Made by a program: the position numbers and the translations under genes. 64,000 nucleotides of DNA. Source: Homalodisca vitripennis. Its lineage: Eukaryota > Arthropoda > Insecta > Hemiptera > Cicadellidae. Shown one piece after another: positions 1 through 12,385 of the stretch. Each line of letters starts with the position of its first letter. Within the stretch, counting starts at the first letter, position 1. The notes under the pieces were generated by a model, which was not told the DNA's origin, made no database searches, and was given only the letters and a program-made list of their open reading frames with translations. The stretch covers positions 6,573,001-6,637,000 of the forward strand of contig NC_060214.1 in NCBI RefSeq assembly GCF_021130785.1, written 5' to 3'.

Positions 1-2230
1 GTCGGCCAGACGTGAGAGGCTTCCTCACCTCACAATTCCTTTCTTTAGACTGAAAGTGCTATAGGTATTGTATACAGATTTACAGGACACAGTATGGTCG
101 TCAATCCAGCTGACAAAAGGCCGAGATAGATTCTCTCGACACTTAATTGGCGGGCCGTGATTCAATTTCAACTCTAATTGTCGGCCAGACGTGAGAGGCT
201 TCCTCACCTCACAAATTCTTTCTTTAGCCAGAAAGTGCTACAGGTATTGTATACAGATTTACAGGACACAGTATGGTCGTCAATCAAGCTGACAAAGGAT
301 CGAGATAGATTCTCTCAAACACTTAATTAGCGTGGCCGTGATTCAATTTCAACTCTAATTGTCGGCCAGACGTGAGAGGCTTCCTCACCTCACAAATTAT
401 TTCTTTAGCCAGAAAGTGCTACAGGTATTGTATACAGATTTACAGGACACAGTATGGTCGTCAATCAAGCTGACAAAGGATCGAGATATATTCTCTCGGA
501 TACTTAATTGGCGAGGCCGTGATTCAATTTCAACTCTAATTGTCGGCCAGACGTGAGAGGCTTCCTCACCTCACAAATTCTTTCTTTAGCCAGAAAGTGC
601 TACAGGTATTGTATACAGATTTACAGGACACAGTATGGTCGTCAATCCAGCTGACAAAGGATCGAGATAGATTCTCTCAAACACTTAATTAGCGTGGCCG
701 TGATTCAATTTCAACTCTAATTGTCGGCCAGACGTGAGAGGCTTCCTCACCTCACAAATTCTTTCTTTAGCCAGAAAGTGCTACAGGTATTGTATACAGA
801 TTTACAGGACACAGTATGGTCGTCAATCCAGCTGACAAAAGGCCGAGATAGATTCTCTCGACACTTAATTAGCGAGGCCGTGATTCAATTTCAACTCTAA
901 TTGTCGGCCAGACGTGAGAGGCTTCCTCACCTCACAATTCCTTTCTTTAGACTGAAAGTGCTATAGGTATTGTATACAGATTTACAGGACACAGTATGGT
1001 CGTCAATCCAGCTGACAAAAGGCCGAGATAGATTCTCTCGACACTTAATTGGCGGGCCGTGATTCAATTTCAACTCTAATTGTCGGCCAGACGTGAGAGG
1101 CTTCCTCACCTCACAAATTCTTTCTTTAGCCAGAAAGTGCTACAGGTATTGTATACAGATTTACAGGACACAGTATGGTCGTCAATCCAGCTGACAAAAG
1201 GCCGAGATAGATTCTCTCGACACTTAATTGGCGGGCCGTGATTCAATTTCAACTCTAATTGTCGGCCAGACGTGAGAGGCTTCCTCACCTCACAAATTCT
1301 TTCTTTAGCCAGAAAGTGCTACAGGTATTGTATACAGATTTACAGGACACAGTATGGTCGTCAATCAAGCTGACAAAGGATCGAGATAGATTCTCTCAAA
1401 CACTTAATTAGCGTGGCCGTGATTCAATTTTCAACTCTAATTGTCGGCCAGACGTGAGAGGCTTCCTCACCTCACAAATTCTTTCTTTAGCCAGAAAGTG
1501 CTACAGGTATTGTATACAGATTTACAGGACACAGTATGGTCGTCAATCAAGCTGACAAAGGATCGAGATATATTCTCTCGGATACTTAATTGGCGAGGCC
1601 GTGATTCAATTTCAACTCTAATTGTCGGCCAGACGTGAGAGGCTTCCTCACCTCACAAATTCTTTCTTTAGCCAGAAAGTGCTACAGGTATTGTATACAG
1701 ATTTACAGGACACAGTATGGTCGTCAATCAAGCTGACAAAGGATCGAGATAGATTCTCTCAAACACTTAATTAGCGTGGCCATGATTCAATTTTAACTCT
1801 AATTGTCGGTCAGACGTGAGAGGCTTCCTCACCTCACAAATTCTTTCTTTAGCCAGAAAGTGCTACAGGTATTGTATACAGATTTACAGGACACAGTATG
1901 GTCGTCAATCAAGCTGACAAAGGATCGAGATATATTCTCTCGGATACTTAATTGGCGAGGCCGTGATTCAATTTCAACTCTAATTGTCGGCCAGACGTGA
2001 GAGGCTTCCTCACCTCACAAATTCTTTCTTTAGCCAGAAAGTGCTACAGGTATTGTATACAGATTTACAGGACACAGTATGGTCGTCAATCCAGCTGACA
2101 AAAGACCGAGATAGATTCTCTCGACACTTAATTGGTGAGGCCGTGATTCAATTTCGACTCTAATTGTCGGCCAGACGTGAGGGAGGGGCTCCTCAACGTA
2201 CGATTTCTTTCTTTGACCTGAGAGGCGATT
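1..2230. repeat. ~180-bp satellite array (about 12 units plus a partial one)
   Basis: Head-to-tail units of 179-182 bp begin at each GTCGGCCAGACGTGAGAGG, near 1, 180, 361, 542, 723, 903, 1082, 1261, 1443, 1624, 1805 and 1986. A degenerate partial unit from 2167 fades out by about 2230. The array continues beyond the left edge. Units fall into types by the block near their 3' end: a 'GACACTTAATTGGCGGG' type, an 'AAACACTTAATTAGCGTGG' type and a 'GGATACTTAATTGGCGAGG' type. The short open frames here are the same unit read repeatedly, not genes. Unit length is typical of (peri)centromeric satellites, but location on the chromosome is unknown. Confidence 0.97.
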
Positions 2231-4340
2231 AACATTTGTTTCTTTGCAGACTTTTTATGTAAAATTAGAATAAAACATAAGTAATACTAGAAATACATAG
2301 AACATATTTGATATTTTTTAGTCAATGCGTTTAATGAAAAGTTTTATAAACTTTATAACATTAACTAGTGATTTTACTATCTTTATTTTGATTACTTGTT
2401 TATAACCAAAAGATTAATTCATTTTTAATTCAAACAATATTAAAAGTTGATTCCTTGGTTTAAAAGCAATTCATATAACATGTGTTTGTTGTTTATTTTT
2501 GCAAAAATATAAGAAGCCATCGATAGTTGTATGATAAGAGAACAATATAGTGTAGTTTAATTAAAAGTGTATTTTTTGTTGTTTACCTGTTGCTGTAGTT
2601 GTTTTATGTTACATCTTCTTCTTATTTATACAAATACCACTGCAGTAAAGATTTTTAATACTGATGTGTAAAACTTAAAATTATAAATTTTATTTGACGT
2701 AAACGTTTAATATAATTATAGATTAATAAAGATATGGGATAGTTGTTAGAACTGTACGATAAAACTAAATTTACATTTAGATCATATTATGGATGAGAAC
2801 GCACTGTACATTAGTCTGAGAACTCAGGACAACTTGTACTTTATATGGAAATAATTAAAGTATTAATCACACTTTTAAACGTGCCAAATGTATGTATAAA
2901 TTGTCTACCCTTAATAGAAACTCTAATATTGCAGAATTTGATAGTTTACTTCAGTGGTAAATAATTTTATTGTGTACGTGGTTTTGTAAAGAATAAATAA
3001 AGTTCGAATAAGTGGTATTATTATGAGTTAACAATAATTGTGATGGATATAATAGTGCTTTAATGAAAAAACTTAAATGCTTTTCATATGTTGATGGATT
3101 TGATACAAGAACTTATGTTGCAGTTTTATAGTTGAAAAATGTTCAAAATTAGGCTCTGTACTTATTGTTGTATTTTTAAAGTTTTTTCTGAGTGTCTGTA
3201 CCCAAATGAGCTCACATAACCACTAAAAACACGGTATCTAAAATTTAATTTTGTTTTGGATTTATTATTCTCAACCAATTATATTAAACACATAGTTAAA
3301 AACTTGCATTTTAATATTATCCTCAAAATCCAGCACACCACTGCTAATATAAATATTATGTTAGTGCAAAATAATAACATGCGTCCACGTCAGATACCAC
3401 CACCAAAACCTCCCCCCTAACCACCACTTCTCACCTCCACCCCTGCAGCATAGTCTAATCTTATTAAAGTTGTTTCGTTATACTCACAAATAGAGTGTTG
3501 AATAATTAAATTGGTCGGCAGACTTCTGAAGAACAGCAAGCCAAAGCTGGCGTCAAATATTCAATCTTCCCCGGCCTGATCCACAGACGGAATTGAATAT
3601 TCCTGCGCTACGTACCGTACAGAAGTGGAGCTGTACTGCTTATACTGCGGTTGTTTTTGTCCGTCTTAACTAACTATTGCCTTCACACTTTTCCAGAATA
3701 CAATATTAGGATCTGGAATCATTAGAACTTTTAAATATTGTATTTATCCTTTAATATTTTTGTACACTTTGTTTACTTACACAAGTTTACACATTTTTAA
3801 CTTAAACTTTGTTTACATAAAATTCTAAATTGGATGTATTTCTATGTGTGATTGTAAACTACTGCTACAGCGCCGCAAGACGAGTTTATTCCACTTTATT
3901 AAGGTAATTTACCCAAAATTATCTCTAATAAGAGCTGAATTTAGGGGTAACGATTTAGGGATATTTTATTGAAGTAAATATTAGCATCACGTTAACTATG
4001 TTTCTTATTTTAGATATTCAAAGTACGATAGATTTCACATCTTAAATCAATATTTAAACAGTAAGCAAATTTTAAAATTTTGTAATAGCACAACGTGAAT
4101 TATATTTGATTTTTAAAATAGTAATATACTATTTTTTGCTTGGTAAAATTTTTTTTAAATAACTCATTATTTAATTATTTTCAATATGAAATGGTTTTGA
4201 TACATTTTTTGGACATTGGGCAAAAAGGCAACAACTTTAAATGCTGTTAAGATCTAGTATCATTTTGAGGCTTATTAACTTACAACATATTGGATGGTTA
4301 TAAAATTTTGTTCCTTCGTTAGTTCACATTTATGTATATA
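2231..4340. other. AT-rich stretch without recognisable gene
   Basis: Unique-looking AT-rich DNA with frequent stops in all frames. Two patches differ in composition: a C-rich strip near 3395-3450, and a more GC-balanced strip near 3510-3660. Neither shows a convincing reading frame or splice pair. Confidence 0.6.
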
Positions 4341-4427
4341 CAGGGTGCACAAAAGGTCCCACACGGACTTGATAATTCCCGAACGATTACAGGTAAAGCA
4401 AGAAAACTTGGTGCATCATTACTGCAC

Positions 4428-4475
<48 letters not shown>

Positions 4476-4690
4476 TTGCTGAAGTAACCGCTACTTTTTG
4501 CCATGTCAGGGATATGCCTCGCAAGGAGTCAGAAGGAAATCTTAAATTAGAGGATAGATCGAGTAGTACATCAAATTAAAGATCTCTATTAGTAGAGTAC
4601 AATGCCACAAATCCGACCTGAAAAGGTTAACTTTTTAGAAAATTACGCTGGTTTTAAAGTTTGAAACATTTACAATGTAGGTAGGCCCTG
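4341..4690. mobile_element. Decayed end of a mariner-type element with long terminal repeat
   Basis: Starts with CAGGGTGCAC after TATATA, the same terminal pattern as the intact left end at 23562. Further in, the block around 4595-4685 (AATGCCACAAATCCGACCTG and following) matches, with divergence, the inner part of the long inverted repeat at 23790-23880. A TA microsatellite (4430-4474) interrupts it. No transposase is left. It is probably an old solo end or internally deleted relative of the 23.5-kb element. The family link is inferred from order and similarity by eye. Confidence 0.5.
4430..4474. repeat. (TA)n microsatellite
   Basis: About 22 uninterrupted TA dinucleotides inside the mariner-type relic. 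The TYIYIYIY-like frames on both strands are artefacts of this run. Confidence 0.98.
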
Positions 4691-6048
4691 TTCTAGGTGG
4701 TTTATAATGTTCTTGTCTTGGCTCAAGTTATGAAACTTACTGGTTTTACGAAATAGTTTTTAAGGTAGTTAGTGACTCTTCAAATACAACGGAGGATGTT
4801 GTAACAATTTTAAAATAGTGTTCTAGAGCTATGCCTAAGTTAAATTCCCCCCCCCCAACTCCGTGTAGAATCAAATCTCAAATTTAAACATTCACCCCAC
4901 ACCAAGAAGAAAATTCAAAAACTCTTGCTTCATTCATACTCAGAAAATTGCAAAATCATTTCAGCGTGGGAGTAAATTTCTCACTAAATGGTCTCCCAAT
5001 CAAATGCCAAAAACTGTTCTACAATGTGAAAGCGTTTGGCGCCAAGCACAGTTTGAGACTAGTTACTAACTTAAGGCGCAAGCATTTTAAATTGAATTTG
5101 TCCAAATTTTCATAAAATGAATTACATAATCATTTTTTACAACCTTACATAAATCCCCTTTCTGTGCTTCTCTGTCCGGCATTTACCTCTATCTCTTGTA
5201 TGATATTAGTGTATGTCTAGCTCTTTGTTTAAGGCACATTTAGACAAACAAAATAACAGGTGTTTATAAGACGTAGAGACATGAAAAGAGAATAGTTGCC
5301 AATTTTTAAATGTGGATAGCTGTTTTTGGAGTTACAGAATCTTTATATTAATGGAGTTAAAGACATATTATAAATACACATAGCGTATGGTGAAAAGGTT
5401 TTGGTTCAATTCGAATTTTAAGCTCCATTTCCCCTGCCGCAGGTGCAGCATCAGAAATCTGGCGCTGTCATATACTTAACTCCTGGGGTTTAAGAGATTT
5501 GTGGAGTTTTATGGAGTTTATCTTCATGTCCGCTTGAAGAGATCCAAAAAAGTCGTTGACGAAAAATCTCTCATTGTCCTAGCAGGTACATAATTGCATA
5601 AACTACGATGTTTTAGACACAATCCAAAGCACTTTGGAACAACCGAGTTTTCTAAACATAACGCAGCTATTTTGGAATAGTTGAACAATTCAAATGTTGA
5701 GTTTAGCTTAATTTCACCTTCCGGTTAGTGCAGCATCTGAAAGCTGACTTTCTCACACACTTAGTAATCAGTGCGTAACTCAGAAACATTTTGCCTAAGA
5801 AATTCCTGAGGATAATCACAGACATCACCATTGTGGACAGACATCACCTCTCTTCCATGATCGAGAGGTATTCCAGGATATATCGCTGTAACGTAAGGAC
5901 CACTATTAATGTCTAAAGAAAGCAGTGAAACGTTTTAGGAATTTGAGTTTGAGGATATTATCCAAAGACTGAGCTTAATAAAATAAGGACACAAATGTTA
6001 ATAGTAAACATATTTTTGGTTCCAAATTTTGTTTTTGGCTTCCACTAA
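4691..6048. other. AT-rich stretch, one weak internal duplication
   Basis: No gene seen. Segments near 5410-5465 and 5700-5760 share a pattern (AATTT..., CC-rich step, GTGCAGCATC, GAAA) and may be two diverged copies of one element. A C10 run lies at about 4848. Confidence 0.5.
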
Positions 6049-6171
6049 AAGAGAGTCGTATGAATGGTAAAGCTTTCCGTGTAGTAGTAACGATTCAATG
6101 TTATTGATATATATTAGAAAGAAAACTGGATCAAATGCTGGTCCCTGGGAAACTCCATAGCTCAGTTTAGA
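6049..6171 (-). pseudogene. Non-LTR retrotransposon reverse transcriptase relic
   Basis: Reading the minus strand from 6171 gives an open stretch containing YGVSQGPAFDPVFFLIYIN. This is a clear variant of the [20 protein letters not shown] motif of LINE (Jockey/CR1-like) reverse transcriptases. About 16 residues later the catalytic YADD position reads SYD, so the active-site box is lost. Frames close on both sides. The fragment covers about 40 codons of the fingers/palm region of a domain normally over 200 residues. It is an inactive remnant; the exact clade is not determinable. Confidence 0.85.
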
Positions 6172-8890
6172 ATGTTTGTTTTTAATTAATTGTATTCCAT
6201 ATTAGGACTACGCGAAACCTACGGCTTAGAGATATATTACAGATATTGGTCTTTTTCGCACAGAAAATTACGTTTTGCACAAATTTATATACTGAATTTC
6301 CAGAGCATAACGTGATGGAAATTTAATGCGTGTGTAAGCAAAAACTCTTGCGATGCTGGTATTTTATCTTTTACATTGTTATTAACTTTTTAAGCACGTT
6401 TAGTTACATAGTTATAACAATTTGTTAGTTATGCAAGGTTATTGCTTCTTCAATTCTGTAGAATCTAGAGAAGAGGAAAGTTTCCGCAACTGAGTTCAGC
6501 ACATTGAGCGGCGGTGAGGAGCGGCAGCGGCCAGGATAACCAACTAACAGTTCCCGAGGGAGCGGAGTGTCCTGATGGAATCACCTGAATACTGCTGAAT
6601 AATATATACCTTGTTTAGCGGTCTTGTGCGGGATGTGTCTTTTGACTACTTCACGACAAAACTTCTTTTACTGTTAGTTACGTAACAACATTAAGTTTGT
6701 TAAATGGTTCAGTATGTCAAGTATGTTAAATTTTAAATTATGAAAACATTTGTCATGATACGTCTGAACACCGAACACTGCGTTAATCGAAATGTTGCAC
6801 AAATAAGTTATTTGCCTCCAAATAGTTCTCCTTATTACTATAAATAAAAAATTCTACAGTTGACATATATTTTTGAGTTATATTTTAGTTGGTCAATCCT
6901 TTTTCTCAACTCCTGTTTTCTCATATTTAAAATCAGATATAATTTTCAATTACTCTATTATATTGAAAGATGTAGCTGATTACTGATTTTGAATCATTTT
7001 AATAGTCCCCAGATTCATAATAACAACTTTGAAGCCATTCTGCAGCACATTATTGAAGTTTGGATAAGCTATTAGTTTAACGCTTATTTTTTAAATAATT
7101 TTTCATTTCAAAATTTTGAAAGTTTTTCTGGAATATTTTAAAACAGCGTAAATATACTTTTCAAAGAGATAAACCCTTTTTTATTATGTTTACTAGGATT
7201 TAATATTCGAAAAAGAATTAACGACCTCTTTATTTTAATACTATAAATACTTGAATAAATTAAAAAACTGAAAATTAATTTAATGTTGAAGATATAAGTA
7301 AATTTTAGTGTTTTAACGCTAAATTCTAAACTAATGAAATAATATATGAAAATCTTACGTTTAGAAAATACTCGTAAAGTGAACTGTACCAAGACATATT
7401 TCAGTATTCTTAAAATTTACAGCTTTACAAGATATTAAATTTTAAATATGGAAAAATTGTATCAATTTAGTGACGTTCTTTACATTTATTAAACAAAATT
7501 CAATACTTTGAATATTTACTTCCATTTTTAATGATCACACTTTAAATAGTTCAATATAAAATATTTTTTGTACGAGAACCTCAATCAATATAATTTTCTT
7601 ATCTTATCCATCCTTTCTTGTAGACAGGAATCAAACAGTAGAGTGCTTGTGAGTATGCATCTCACCTACCAACCCACTGGATCATGTCACTTATTCTGGC
7701 ACCTTTTCTGCTCTTACTTCAAGAAAATGCTCAATAAATAGATTTGTACAAAAACATTTCTTTCTGTTATTTCTTCAAAACTCTTTTGTTCAATACATGG
7801 ACGCTTATAAAGGTCTACCGATCTGAATCCTCCAAAGGAATGGCCTTGAAATTTTCCCATCTTGAAGAAGTAACCTCGGGAGTTAACACTGGTGGTGGGG
7901 AACTGGGTTAAGTAAAATTTCTCCTCCTCCTGGTACATTTTTGCAAATTTCAAATCAATCTGTCTTTCCACAGATTCTTCATAATTTGCAATGCAAATAT
8001 TTCGGGATGAGTGAATTTACCAATTCTCTGATAAAGGTCTATAAAACACCAAATTTCAGGGATTTAACAAAGGTCCCCCAAGTGAACCTTCAAGTAAACC
8101 TTTATGAGAGTGATTTCTTGGAGAGGCGAGAACCACCTTACACTTTTGACCATCCGGATCCTGGAAGACCGCGAACCGATACCAAAAGCTTTTTAATTAT
8201 ATTGGGGTAAACAGCAATACTATCCCTTCTTTAACCCCTTCTCTTGTAAAGCTCTATAAAGGCCTCTCTGCAATATTGTATATTTTATACATGTTGAAAC
8301 ATGAGAAACATGTTGAAACAGAAAATGAGTGTTTCGGATAAGTTTGGTCCATTCAGTTTCAATATGGTAGCCGTTTAAAAGTAAACAAATTCACAACTCA
8401 AGTATGTATGAGCCTAGAGAAAAACAATAAGTTTTTAATCAAAATTTTTTTTGCATTTCGTACGGTTCTAGATATATTGAGCACATGTAAATCCCACGAG
8501 AATAAATTAATAATATTTGAGTTGTCTACAAAATCTTTTTACTTCTTCAACTGTGCCGAAAAGACTATTATAACACACAGCGAAACCCTGTTATAATTTT
8601 AAACGTTCCATCGTCAATAATACACTACAAACAAATAATATTTTTGTGAATATAATCAAATAGAGAAAGAACTCGATTATTTGAATCCATTGTATATTAT
8701 CACGAATTAAAACCAACTTTATTATTATCTTAGTCCAAGATTAAAATATCAAGTATATTCAATAATTAAATTGTTAAATTGATTCTAAAGAAAAGATTAA
8801 AGAGAACCATCTAATCCATGTTTTGTTTATCTGAATATTTTTCCGTTACGTCGTATTTATGTATTTAAGGTGTTAAAAGCTTTTTATTTA
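6172..8890. other. AT-rich stretch with one GC-rich patch
   Basis: Mostly 70-75% AT with no convincing exon. A compact GC/CpG-rich patch lies at 6480-6570 (GAGCGGCGGTGAGGAGCGGC and neighbours). On the minus strand it carries GAACTCAGTTGCGG, resembling an arthropod initiator (TCAGTT), with a TATATATT about 100 bp upstream on that strand. That spacing is too long for a standard core promoter, so I make no gene call. Short frames near 7138-7392, 7714-7971 and 7941-8210 have no recognisable features. Confidence 0.5.
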
Positions 8891-9037
8891 ATTAGCGGAC
8901 ATCAACCATCAAATGTTTACTTTTTTAGACAAGGTCTTAGAAATGCTTGTAATTTTAGAGTTCTTAAACCTAATGTAACTTATTATACAAAAACATTTAT
9001 CTATAAAGGTCCTAGACTTTTTAATATGTTGTCGTAA
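8891..9037 (+). pseudogene. LINE reverse transcriptase C-terminal relic
   Basis: A 48-codon open segment ends at TAA 9035-9037. It contains GLRNACNFRVLKP, then TKTFIYKGPRLFNML. This matches the usual end of Jockey/CR1-like LINE ORF2 proteins (pattern '...RN..NFRVP......FFY.GPKLFNSLP'). Downstream, after a frame change, KTWHLSMDRRSVEYLLTLIQ then a stop (about 9090-9142) continues the expected terminal region. Upstream coding sequence is lost. It is a degraded 3' end of a LINE, and its 3' tail runs directly into the 111-bp array. Confidence 0.75.
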
Positions 9038-9210
9038 ATATGAAAGTAATTACAAAATCAAGTAAATCCCTTAGAAGTGTTAAAACTTGGCATTTAAGTA
9101 TGGACAGACGCAGCGTGGAATATCTTTTAACTCTTATTCAATAACATATTAATGTTCTCTTATAATGCATGTTACTGTGGGGTGTAAATATGGTAGTGTA
9201 TTTCATTCTT

Positions 9211-12200
9211 TAAAATAAACGTGCTTCAGTCTATAAAAGAAAACATTTAATATTTATCATTTTGGTTTGGCGGTCTTTGGCAATGTTTAAAATATATATT
9301 TTCTTTAAAATACTTGTATTCTGTTTTTTTTTCACAAAGGGCAAGTTAAGTTTCATAAATTCTGTTTTGGTTTGGCGGTCTGTGGCAATGTTTAAACCAA
9401 ATATATTGGTTAAAATAAACGTATTCAGTTTATTTTTGAAATTCACGAAGGGCTAGTTAAGTTTCATAAATTCTGTTTTGGTTTGGCGGTCTGTGGCAAT
9501 GTTTAAACCAAATATATTGGTTAAAATAAAACGTATTCAGTTTTTTTTTTTATTCACAAAGGGCTAGTTTAAGTTTCATAAATTCTGTTTTGGTTTGGCG
9601 GTCTGTGGCAATGTTTAAACCAAATATATTGGTTAAAATAAGCGTATTCAGTTTATTTTTGAAATTCACGAAGGGGCAAGTTAAGTTTCATATATTCTGT
9701 TTTGGTTTGGCGGTCTGTGGCAATGTTTAAACCATATATATTGGTTAAAATAAGCGTATTCAGTTTATTTTTGAAATTCACGAAGGGCAAGTTAAGTTCC
9801 ATAAATTCTGTTTTGGTTTGGCGGTCTGTGACAATGTTTAAACCAAATTATATTGGTTAAAATAAGCGTATTCAGTTTATTTTTGAAATTCACGAAGGGC
9901 AAGTTAAGTTCCATAAATTCTGTTTTGGTTTGGCGGTCTGTGGCAATGTTTAAACCAAATATATTGGTTAAAATAAGCGTATTCAGTTTATTTTTGAAAT
10001 TCACGAAGGGCAAGTTAAGTTCCATAAATTCTGTTTTGGTTTGGCGTGTCTGTGGCAATGTTTAAACCAAATATATTGGTTAAAATAAGCGTATTCAGTT
10101 TATTTTTGAAATTCACGAAGGGCAAGTTAAGTTTCATAAATTCTGTTTTGGTTTGGCGGTCTGGTGGCAATGTTTTAAACCAAATATATTGGTTTAAAAA
10201 TAAGCGTATTCAGTTTATTTTTGAAAATTCACGAAGGCAAGTTAAGTTCCATAAATTCTGTTTTGGTTTTGGCGGGTCTGTGGCAATGTTTAAACCAAAT
10301 ATATTGGTTAAAATAAGCGTATTCAGTTTATTTTTTGAAATTCACGAAGGGCAAGTTAAGTTCCATAAATTCTGTTTTGGTTTGGCGGTCTGTGGCAATG
10401 TTTTAAACCTAAATATTATTGGTTGAAAATAAGCGTATTCAGTTTATTTTTGAAATTCACGAAGGGCAAGTTAAGTTCCATAAATTCTGTTTTGGTTTGG
10501 CGGTCTGTGGCAATGTTTAAACCAAATATATTGGTTAAAATAAGCGTATTCAGTTTATTTTTTAAATTCACGAAGGGCAAGTTAAGTTTCATAAATTCTG
10601 TTTTGGTTTGGCGGTCTGTGGCAATGTTTAAACCAAATATATTGGTTAAAATAAGCGTATTCAGTTTATTTTTGAAATTCACGAAGGGCAAGTTAAGTTT
10701 CATAAATTCTGTTTTGGTTTGGCGTCTGTGGCAATGTTTAAACCAAATATATTGGTTAAAATAAGCGTATTCAGTTTATTTTTGAAATTCACGAAGGGCA
10801 AGTTAAGTTCCATAAATTCTGTTTTGGTTTTTGGCGGTCTGTGGGCAATGTTTAAACCAAATATATTGGTTAAAATAAGCGTATTCAGTTTATTTTTTAA
10901 ATTCACGAAGGGCAAGTTTAAGTTCCATAAATTCTGTTTTGGTTTGGCGGTCTGTGGCAATGTTTAAACCAAATATATTGGTTAAAATAAGCGTATTCAG
11001 TTTATTTTTGAAATTCACGAAGGGCAAGTTAAGTTTCATAAATTCTGTTTTGGTTTGGCGGTCTGTGGCAATGTTTAAACCAAATATATTGGTTAAATTA
11101 AGCGTATTCAGTTTATTTTTGAAATTCACGAAGAGCAAGTTAAGTTTCATAAAATTCTGTTTTGGTTTTGGCGGTCTGTGGCAATGTTTAAACCAAATAT
11201 ATTGGTTAAAATAAGCGTATTCAGTTTATTTTTTGAAATTCACGAAGGGCAAGTTAAGTTCCATAAATTCTGTTTTGGTTTGGCGGGTCTGTGGCAATGT
11301 TTAAACCAAATATATTGGTTAAAATAAGCGTATTCAGTTTATTTTTGAAATTCACGAAGGGCAAGTTAAGTTTCATAAATTCTGTTTTGGTTTGGCGGTC
11401 TGTGGCAATGTTTTAAACCAAATATATTGGTTAAAATAAGCGTATTCAGTTTATTTTTGAAATTCACGAAGGGCTAGTTAAGTTTCATAAATTCTGTTTT
11501 GGTTTGGCGGTCTGTGGCAATGTTTAAACCAAATATATTGGTTAAAAATAAGCGTATTCAGTTTATTTTTGAAATTCACGAAGGGCAAGTTAAGTTTCAT
11601 AAATTCTGTTTTGGTTTGGCGGTCTGTGGCAATGTTTAAACCAAATATATTGGTTAAAATAAGCGTATTCAGTTTATTTTTGAAATTCACGAAGGGCAAG
11701 TTAAAGTTCCATAAATTCTGTTTTGGTTTGGCGGTCTGTGGCAATGTTTAAACCAAATATATTGGTTAAAATAAAGCGTATTCAGTTTATTTTTGAAATT
11801 CACGAAGGGCAAGTTTAAGTTTCATAAATTCTGTTTTGGTTTGGCGGTCTGTGGCAATGTTTAAACCAAATATATTGGTTAAAAAATAAGCGTATTCAGT
11901 TTATTTTTTTAAAATTCACGAAGGGCAAGTTAAGTTTCATAAATTCTGTTTTGGTTTGGCGGTCTGTGGCAATGTTTAAACCAAATATATTGGTTAAAAT
12001 AAGCGTATTCAGTTTATTTTTTGAAATTCACGAAGGGCAAGTTAAGTTCCATAAATTCTGTTTTGGTTTGGCGGTCTGTGGCAATGTTTAAACCAAATAT
12101 ATTGGTTAAAATAAGCGTAATTCAGTTTATTTTTGAAATTCACGAAGGGCAAGTTAAGTTCCATAAATTCTGTTTTGGTTTGGCGGTCTGTGGCAATGTT

Positions 12201-12385
12201 TTTAAACCAAATATATTGGTTAAAATAAGCGTATTCAGTTTATTTTTGAAATTCACGAAGGGCAAGTTAAGTTCCATAAATTCTGTTTTGGTTTGGCGGT
12301 CTGTGGCAATGTTTAAACCAAATATATTGGTTAAAATAAGCGTATTCAGTTTATTTTTGAAATTCACGAAGGGCAAGTTAAAGTT
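9211..12385. repeat. 111-bp minisatellite array (about 28 units)
   Basis: The unit reads from GTTTAAACCAAATATATTGG through AAGCGTATTCAGTTTATTTT, TTCACGAAGGGCAAGTTAAG and TTCTGTTTTGGTTTGGCGGT to CTGTGGCAAT. GTTTAAAC is palindromic, and ACCAAATATATTGGTT is an imperfect dyad. Units are very similar. Most differences are one-base changes in the length of A, T or G runs (GGTCTG/GGGTCTG, GAAATTC/GAAAATTC). The first partial unit (about 9211-9300) overlaps the LINE tail and is the most divergent. All open frames on both strands here are repeat artefacts. Confidence 0.97.

Noticed and set aside
1..2230. CRISPR-like array
   Set aside because: Adjacent ~180-bp units have no unique spacers and the setting is eukaryotic. 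It is an ordinary satellite.
4294..4504. IYIYIY-type frames on both strands
   Set aside because: Microsatellite (TA)n translated.
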